Assembly (NCBI GenBank): GCA_050305935.1
Contig: JBNLGG010000077.1
Span: 1 to 17,939 of the forward strand
Origin: CAJXNP01 sp050305935
Lineage (GTDB): Bacteria > Bacteroidota > Bacteroidia > Cytophagales > Cyclobacteriaceae
Direction of reading: 5' to 3'
DNA length: 17,939 bases
Shown here piece after piece: positions 15,218 through 17,939 of the stretch; position 1 is the first letter of the stretch, and each line of letters starts with the position of its first letter. The translations under genes and the position numbers were made by a program. The notes under the pieces were generated by a model. It was not told where the DNA came from. It searched no databases and saw only the letters and a list, made by a program, of their open reading frames with translations.

Positions 15218-15252
15218 ACAATTAATATATACAATAATTGTACATACAATTA
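15218..15252. promoter_or_regulatory. Three alternating copies of ACAATTA/TAATTGT, possible operator cluster
   Basis: ACAATTA (15218-15224), TAATTGT (15235-15241) and ACAATTA (15246-15252) stand in alternating orientation. The last two form the 18-bp palindrome TAATTGTACATACAATTA with centres 11 bp apart, about one helical turn. The cluster is about 100 to 140 bp upstream of the first gene of the operon. It could bind a dimeric regulator, but the AT richness weakens the case. Confidence 0.25.
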
Positions 15253-15699
15253 GAATAAAACCCCTATTAATTTAACTTTTAATAGTAATTAGGGATATTA
15301 TTAGCGGAATCAAATGGTACTATTCAAATAATGATTTGTGTTAACAGGGAGAATGTAATTTTACTTTTATTGAAATTTTTTACTTTTAGTCGAAATTGAA
15401 TTGTTTTAAATACACAGGTAAGCGCATTTATTTCAACTATAACGAATGGTATTCCAATTAATAGGTCGGCCAAATTATTCCGGGAATTATTGTTGATACC
15501 AGTATTAATAGAAGTTGCTTACTAACTATTTACACTAGTGTTTACCAAAAATCAGGCTATTCCCGGATTTATTCCGAGATCTGTGACAATATGCGAGTGA
15601 TTGCAAAAGGAGACAGTTGCGGAACAAGTCCGGTAATTTCCTTATGACCTTTGCGACAATTTCAACTTCCGGATTTTTCTTGGTAAGCGAGATTCGATT

Positions 15700-16842
15700 C
15701 TACTCCACCCCCGGATTAACCCACAAATAGCTAAACCAATGCCATGCCCCATTCTCATCTGGCGCAGTAATCGTGTATAGTGTCCTGCGTCTTGTCAGGT
15801 TTCCTTTGGGCTGTATTTTGAGAGAGCAGCCGCCTTCCGCATTCTCAGTCAAGTTAAATTCGCACTCAGCGCCCTGGATAAAACATTGCATCTGCTGCAA
15901 GTTAAGGGTGCCTTTATGAAAGGTGATGCTAAGCTCCGGGGAAAGGTTATCTCCTCCGATGATGGGATCAGTAGGGCTGACAAACATGACATCCAAGGGC
16001 TTCATATTCACCTTTTCAATAAAGCCCTGAAGGTCTGCATATGCACTCGACATGGGGAAGCGGGGTAAGGCCAGCATGTCAGAATACCGGGATATTACAC
16101 CCGACTTTTGGGCCATGGCCACCTTTATGCCCAAGCCGTTCAGTGCACCTTTTATCTCAAGGTTATATTCACCGTAGGGATAGGCAAATATCGACGGTAT
16201 AAAACCAAGGTGTTTTTCAAGCAGCTCGTTGGCGGTCTTAATATCGTCTTTGAAAATGGATTGAATGTCTTCTTTGTCGTTATTTAGAAAATAAGCATGT
16301 GAGTGGCTGTGATTTCCAATCTCAACACCATACGTCATCATTTCCTTTATTTGCTTCCAGCTCATATAATCATTGCCTCCCACTGTTTCTGTATTCACAA
16401 AAAGCGTGGCTTTAAATCCATACTTTTTGAGTAATGGAAAGCCATTTTCAAAAAATGATTTAAAAGCATCATCAATGGTAAGTACTACGATATTTTTGTC
16501 CGTTTGCTCAACCTCCGTAGACAACACATCGCCTAAAGTGAGCACCTTGTAACCATTGGATTTCAGATAGTTAAGATGGGATTCAAATTGAGATATGCTT
16601 GTATTGGTGGAGGGGTAGCGGCTGTCTCCTACGCGATGATAGATCAGGGCGACAACCGTGTTTTCCTTCAATACCAGTGGCGCTCCCCCGACGGAAGCAG
16701 CAACGGAATCCCCCCCTGCATTGGCCTGCCGGTCAACTCCACCACAGGCATTCAAAACAAACAAGGCCGCAAGCATCCACCATCGTCTAATGAATGGAGA
16801 GCTTTTTCTTGAGGTAATCCGGGTGGATCCTGTATCGGTCAT
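15700..16842 (-). CDS. Polysaccharide deacetylase (NodB-type) lipoprotein
   Basis: This envelope protein of 380 residues likely removes acetyl groups from a polysaccharide such as poly-N-acetylglucosamine. A basic n-region with IRRWW, a hydrophobic stretch and the lipobox VLNAC (Cys33) mark a lipoprotein. The NodB domain (about 62-260) has VALIYHRV, LTIDDA (D124, D125), the metal-binding NHSHSH (H178 and H182), and AYPYGEY (220-226). The architecture recalls PgaB-type deacetylases. A beta-rich C-terminal domain (about 290-380) of unknown role ends in WHWFSYLWVNPG. The ATG at 16842 overlaps the upstream gene by 56 bp. An ATG at 16776 would avoid the overlap but lose the positive n-region, so I keep the longer form. 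Confidence 0.85.
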   Translation of the reverse strand: MTDTGSTRITSRKSSPFIRRWWMLAALFVLNACGGVDRQANAGGDSVAASVGGAPLVLKENTVVALIYHRVGDSRYPSTNTSISQFESHLNYLKSNGYKVLTLGDVLSTEVEQTDKNIVVLTIDDAFKSFFENGFPLLKKYGFKATLFVNTETVGGNDYMSWKQIKEMMTYGVEIGNHSHSHAYFLNNDKEDIQSIFKDDIKTANELLEKHLGFIPSIFAYPYGEYNLEIKGALNGLGIKVAMAQKSGVISRYSDMLALPRFPMSSAYADLQGFIEKVNMKPLDVMFVSPTDPIIGGDNLSPELSITFHKGTLNLQQMQCFIQGAECEFNLTENAEGGCSLKIQPKGNLTRRRTLYTITAPDENGAWHWFSYLWVNPGVE

Positions 16843-17647
16843 ATTCCTGAAAATTATTCCTGCGAATGATGGTTTTCAATTGCCTGACGTATTCCCATCG
16901 CTTTTCGGAATAATACACCAGGTGTTCGGAAAGTTCATAAGGGTCATCGGTCAGTTTCATTTTCTCGCGAAATGAATCGTAAGCCCTGGCCTTTGAAATT
17001 ACCTTAAAATAATCTTCTATCGACCGGGAAAGGTCGTCGTATTTTCGCAGGTAAATGGGCTGGTCACCCCTCGAAAACTGCGCCTGTATCCGCGGTTCGT
17101 CTTCATTATACGACCAGATCCCAAAAACATTGTTCGCCTCTTTGCAAAACCGTGACCTGCCCCAGCCACTTTCAATGGCAGCCTGTGCGAGCACAATACT
17201 GTTGGGGTGAGTGGCCATCCGGAGGATTAGATCATCACTATTTGACGCTTTGTACTCTTCCATAAGCCCTCTATACAAAGTGGAATCTTCCATGTCCCAT
17301 TTGTGCTTTTTTAGAAGTCGCATTATCTTTTTGCGGTCTGTCTCGATGGAATGTTTAGCGATCAAAACCGCTGGCAGCATAATTTCAATAAAAGTGGATT
17401 TTAGCTCATCCCCTTCCAGGGAGTCGAGCACCTCGATATTCGAATAAATCGTAGGGACGATGAGGGTGTCTCGAAAATCCAGGATATCTTGGTATGATCT
17501 GGGATTGATTTCCTCCACAAGGACAACCTCTTCCTTCTCCAGACGCAGCACAAACATTAATACCGTAGGCAACAGCATCAATGAAAACACCGCCACAAAA
17601 AATCTCCAATAATACCCTTTACGCCTAAGATGTGACATAATTCCCAT
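16787..17647 (-). CDS. Bax-like endo-beta-N-acetylglucosaminidase domain protein (GH73-type)
   Basis: This 286-residue membrane-anchored protein is a probable peptidoglycan-type glucosaminidase. One transmembrane segment lies near residues 14-34 (FFVAVFSLMLLPTVLMFVL). Its catalytic region contains HPNSIVLAQAAIESGWGRSR, with the probable acid Glu159, then ANNVFGIWSYNEDEP and the LRKYDDLSRSIEDYF stretch typical of Bax/FlgJ-like enzymes. The C-terminus YSEKRWEYVRQLKTIIRRNN also fits. The domain should face the periplasm. The start may be ATG 17647 or 17638. It is directly upstream of, and overlaps, the deacetylase gene, which suggests that the two act together on cell-wall or matrix glycans. Confidence 0.88.
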   Translation of the reverse strand: MGIMSHLRRKGYYWRFFVAVFSLMLLPTVLMFVLRLEKEEVVLVEEINPRSYQDILDFRDTLIVPTIYSNIEVLDSLEGDELKSTFIEIMLPAVLIAKHSIETDRKKIMRLLKKHKWDMEDSTLYRGLMEEYKASNSDDLILRMATHPNSIVLAQAAIESGWGRSRFCKEANNVFGIWSYNEDEPRIQAQFSRGDQPIYLRKYDDLSRSIEDYFKVISKARAYDSFREKMKLTDDPYELSEHLVYYSEKRWEYVRQLKTIIRRNNFQEYDRYRIHPDYLKKKLSIH

Positions 17648-17749
17648 GCCTGTACACTCTGGACATTTTATGAATATAGGAATTTAATCAATAATGGAAT
17701 AGTGTGAAATAAGATTAAGATCGAGCACATTTACCAAACATCTAAAGAT

Positions 17750-17938
17750 TTAGTTCGATACTATTTCAACAAGTTCCCAGGATTTCCCATCATATTTTTC
17801 TAGTTTTAAGTATCCTTTGGATTTACTCAAAAATACTCTTTCAATGGCTGTACCCATATTTTTTGAATCACTTTTATCTTTAATTACTATCACATCGTGG
17901 TATCGATTGTCCTCAATTTCAAACGAAAATTCAGGTAA
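17750..17938 (-). CDS. 3' end of an unrecognised gene
   Basis: A minus-strand frame is open from the right window edge to a TAA at 17750-17752 and shows 62 codons. The visible part reads LPEFSFEIEDNRYHDVIVIK at its start and GYLKLEKYDGKSWELVEIVS near its end. It is rich in charged and aromatic residues, with a likely beta-strand pattern. I do not recognise the family. A gap of 102 bp without clear features separates it from the Bax-like gene. The coding call rests on an open frame with plausible composition, so it is moderate. Confidence 0.5.
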   Translation of the reverse strand, partial: LPEFSFEIEDNRYHDVIVIKDKSDSKNMGTAIERVFLSKSKGYLKLEKYDGKSWELVEIVSN

Positions 17939-17939
17939 T

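Larger units (their letters stand above)
15116..15699. other. AT-rich non-coding region upstream of the electron-transfer operon
   Basis: This 584-bp stretch has no convincing open frame on either strand. It contains the candidate promoter and palindromes listed separately, close to the YceI gene. The part nearer the polysaccharide deacetylase gene is downstream of that gene's stop and shows no clear terminator hairpin. A short inverted repeat CTATTAA/TTAATAG lies near 15270-15292, but in sequence this AT-rich it may be chance. I see no further structure. Confidence 0.6.

Overview
The window looks like a piece of a Bacteroidota chromosome, probably Cytophagales-like, although the order is a guess. 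The evidence is a DUF5777 outer-membrane-type protein, several small secreted or lipobox-bearing proteins, a DUF1801 relic, a SMUG2-like uracil-DNA glycosylase of a type known from Pedobacter, a serC-serA-DUF1015 operon, few Shine-Dalgarno sites, and a match to the Bacteroidota -7 promoter element TAnnTTTG. Almost all genes lie on the minus strand. I saw no RNA genes, CRISPR array, insertion sequence or prophage.

Layout, left to right. (1) 2-2020 (+) is a 5'-truncated PQQ-dependent glucose-dehydrogenase-type quinoprotein with a c-type heme domain inserted in its beta-propeller. It abuts, with no gap, the convergent minus-strand unit EamA transporter -> DUF1801 relic -> SMUG2-like glycosylase. 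The DUF1801 gene (2712-3127) is not an open frame: it carries one frameshift and one internal TGA. (2) 4293-7842 (-) is the serine biosynthesis operon serC -> serA -> DUF1015. A 15-bp perfect inverted repeat lies just past its end. (3) 8124-8972 (+) is a fold-type IV PLP aminotransferase, divergent from serC. (4) 9247-15115 (-) is a tight seven-gene operon, the most interesting part of the window. In transcription order it encodes a YceI-domain lipoprotein, a lipoprotein cytochrome with an unusual CX4CH heme motif, a DUF5777 protein, an 84-residue Tat-signal protein, a Tat-exported four-cluster ferredoxin whose first cluster has Glu in place of one Cys, an NrfD/ActC-type quinol-interacting membrane protein fused to a periplasmic beta-rich domain, and a mono-heme cytochrome c. 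(5) 15116-15699 is an AT-rich non-coding stretch with the likely promoter and candidate operators of that operon. (6) 15700-17647 (-) is a cell-envelope pair: a Bax-like glucosaminidase followed by an overlapping polysaccharide-deacetylase lipoprotein. (7) 17750-17938 (-) is the 3' end of an unrecognised gene that runs off the right edge.

How region 4 may work (inference): the NrfD-type protein would oxidise menaquinol, the ferredoxin would take the electrons on the periplasmic side, and they would pass to the small c-type cytochromes. The layout recalls NrfCD, Qrc and alternative complex III, but no molybdopterin-type or multiheme catalytic subunit is encoded in the operon. Either the terminal enzyme is elsewhere or this is an electron conduit. 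The YceI protein (a family that binds polyisoprenoids) and the DUF5777 protein may serve lipid or quinone handling and the outer membrane.
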